DNA from: Undibacterium cyanobacteriorum
GTDB lineage: Bacteria; Pseudomonadota; Gammaproteobacteria; Burkholderiales; Burkholderiaceae_D
Direction: 5' to 3'
Assembly (NCBI RefSeq): GCF_031326225.1
Contig: NZ_CP133720.1
Coordinates: forward strand, 2,356,001 to 2,420,000
Length of the DNA stretch: 64,000 nt
The notes beneath the pieces were generated by a model. That model was not told where the DNA came from and did not search any database. It worked only from the letters and a program-made list of their open reading frames with translations. Numbering within the stretch: the first letter of the stretch is position 1; each line of letters opens with the position of its first letter. Below are positions 63,108 to 64,000 of this stretch, piece after piece. A program made the translations under genes and the position numbers.

Positions 63108-64000
63108 CTAGTCGCGCAAACTACGGCCGGTTAAAGTCAAGAAAACCTCTTCCAATTTCGCCTTGGCAGTCGCAAAGTACAAAAGTTGATGTCCTTGTTG
63201 TTGGAGATACTGAAGACAAGCAAACGCATGATCTTGATCTTGTAGACGGAGAGCGCCAGTGCATGCCGAAGAGGCTAATTCCAATGCCATCACGCCCGGC
63301 ATCGCTAGCAACGCGTTCTTCTGTTCAGGCGCCAGAGCTTGTGCTAGCTCAAAATTCAGAGCCGCCTGAGCAGGCAATCGTTGATAGAGTTCTGCGGGAC
63401 TACTGTTCGCGATGACTTTTCCATGATCAATAATGACTAAGTGGTCGGCTAAGCGCTCGACTTCTTCCATATAGTGACTGGTGTAAATCAAAGATTTGCC
63501 ACGCGCTTTTAGCACCTCTAGCGCGTCGAAGATTGCATTTCGACTCTGTGGATCGACACCCACGGTAGGCTCATCAAGTATCAGCAGTTCGGGGTCGTGT
63601 AGCATCGCCGCTGCGATATTTAAGCGCCGCTTCATACCACCAGAAAAGTCTGATGGCTTATCTTTGGCACGGTCGGCGAGGCTTACCAACTCAAGCGCAG
63701 ATTGAATGCGCGTTTGTAAGTCCTTACCGGACAATCCATACAATCCACCAAACAAGCTTAGATTCTCGTTGGCACTCAGGTCTTCGAACAAGGCCAAATC
63801 TTGTGGCACAAGACCAATGTATTTTTTGCTGTCGGCATTTTTCGCGCCCGCTTCTGAATAATGCAAAGCAATATTGCCACGATCAATTCGAATCAAGCCA
63901 CAAATCGCACTCACAAGTGTCGATTTGCCCGCGCCGTTCGGCCCCAGCAATCCTAAAGTCTGTCCTTTTTGCACAGACAAACTCACACCAGAGAGCGCCT
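63108..64000 (-). CDS. ABC transporter ATP-binding protein (5' part outside window)
   Basis: The ATPase of the exporter. In the visible 297 residues Walker A GLLGPNGAGKSTLVSAI comes first, then a Q-loop near LVPQDLALFEDL, the signature DFSGGMKRRLNIAAAML, Walker B LLILDEPTVGVDPQSR, and the H-loop YTSHYMEEVERLADHL. A C-terminal regulatory extension has ANSSPAELYQ and the LTGRSLRD end. The frame is still open at the right edge (ALSGVSLSV upstream of Walker A), so the true start lies outside; a GTG at 63986 is not the likely start. Confidence 0.93.
   Translation of the reverse strand, partial: ALSGVSLSVQKGQTLGLLGPNGAGKSTLVSAICGLIRIDRGNIALHYSEAGAKNADSKKYIGLVPQDLALFEDLSANENLSLFGGLYGLSGKDLQTRIQSALELVSLADRAKDKPSDFSGGMKRRLNIAAAMLHDPELLILDEPTVGVDPQSRNAIFDALEVLKARGKSLIYTSHYMEEVERLADHLVIIDHGKVIANSSPAELYQRLPAQAALNFELAQALAPEQKNALLAMPGVMALELASSACTGALRLQDQDHAFACLQYLQQQGHQLLYFATAKAKLEEVFLTLTGRSLRD

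Overview
The window looks like chromosomal DNA of a betaproteobacterium of the order Burkholderiales, most likely family Oxalobacteraceae and perhaps an Undibacterium-like genus. This rests on gene content and order: the msrB-yciB-bolA-parvulin cluster, ispD-ispF, a DUF2863 gene, a primary sigma factor with a very long N-terminal extension, and a PHP/YciO/dapA/bamC group. It also rests on the moderate GC content. The genus is an inference. Most of the window is housekeeping DNA with short intergenic gaps and many TTCG-type or U-tract terminators.

Layout. 1-10.3 kb: a gene tail, selO, msrB-yciB-bolA-parvulin, DUF4404, ispF/ispD, and mfd-serB. 10.3-15.4 kb: a minus-strand signalling cassette made of a BlaI-type repressor, two tandem M56 (BlaR1-like) membrane proteases whose sensor part is replaced by TonB C-terminal domains, and a SIMPL-domain protein. 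Its promoter carries two overlapping palindromes. 15.6-19.4 kb: a YfcG-like glutathione transferase, DUF2863, CYTH and M14 carboxypeptidase genes. 19.67-24.42 kb: tRNA-Pro(GGG), whose 3' part is the target of a 4.7-kb integrated mobilizable element encoding a MobV-type relaxase, a Rha protein, an AlpA-like regulator and a tyrosine integrase. The element is bounded by 49-bp direct repeats and carries internal arm-like repeats and a six-copy 10-bp array. 24.5-30 kb: a P-loop protein, an HTH protein, tRNA-Ser(CGA), an EAL-CBS-GGDEF protein, serS and a candidate small RNA. 30-37 kb: rpoD, a pnuC/ribosylnicotinamide-kinase pair for NAD precursor salvage, a ChaN-like protein and a DUF5077/DUF3472 lipoprotein. 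37.5-53.4 kb: purL, a FimV-like protein, trmJ/suhB, rhlE, mutS, a secreted hypothetical, slyD, roxA and a small Ala-rich lipoprotein. 53.6-59.1 kb: bamC, dapA, a methyltransferase, yciO, htpX and a PHP phosphoesterase. 59.1-64 kb: a TonB-dependent receptor and an ABC-2 exporter whose ATPase runs off the window.

The regions most worth a second look are the BlaI/M56-TonB cassette, where the promoter, operator and modified protease sensors form a coherent but unusual regulatory unit, and the minimal tRNA-Pro element, which has mobility and regulatory genes but no cargo that I can see. I found no CRISPR array, rRNA operon or insertion sequence. All functional calls come from reading motifs by eye; no database search was run.
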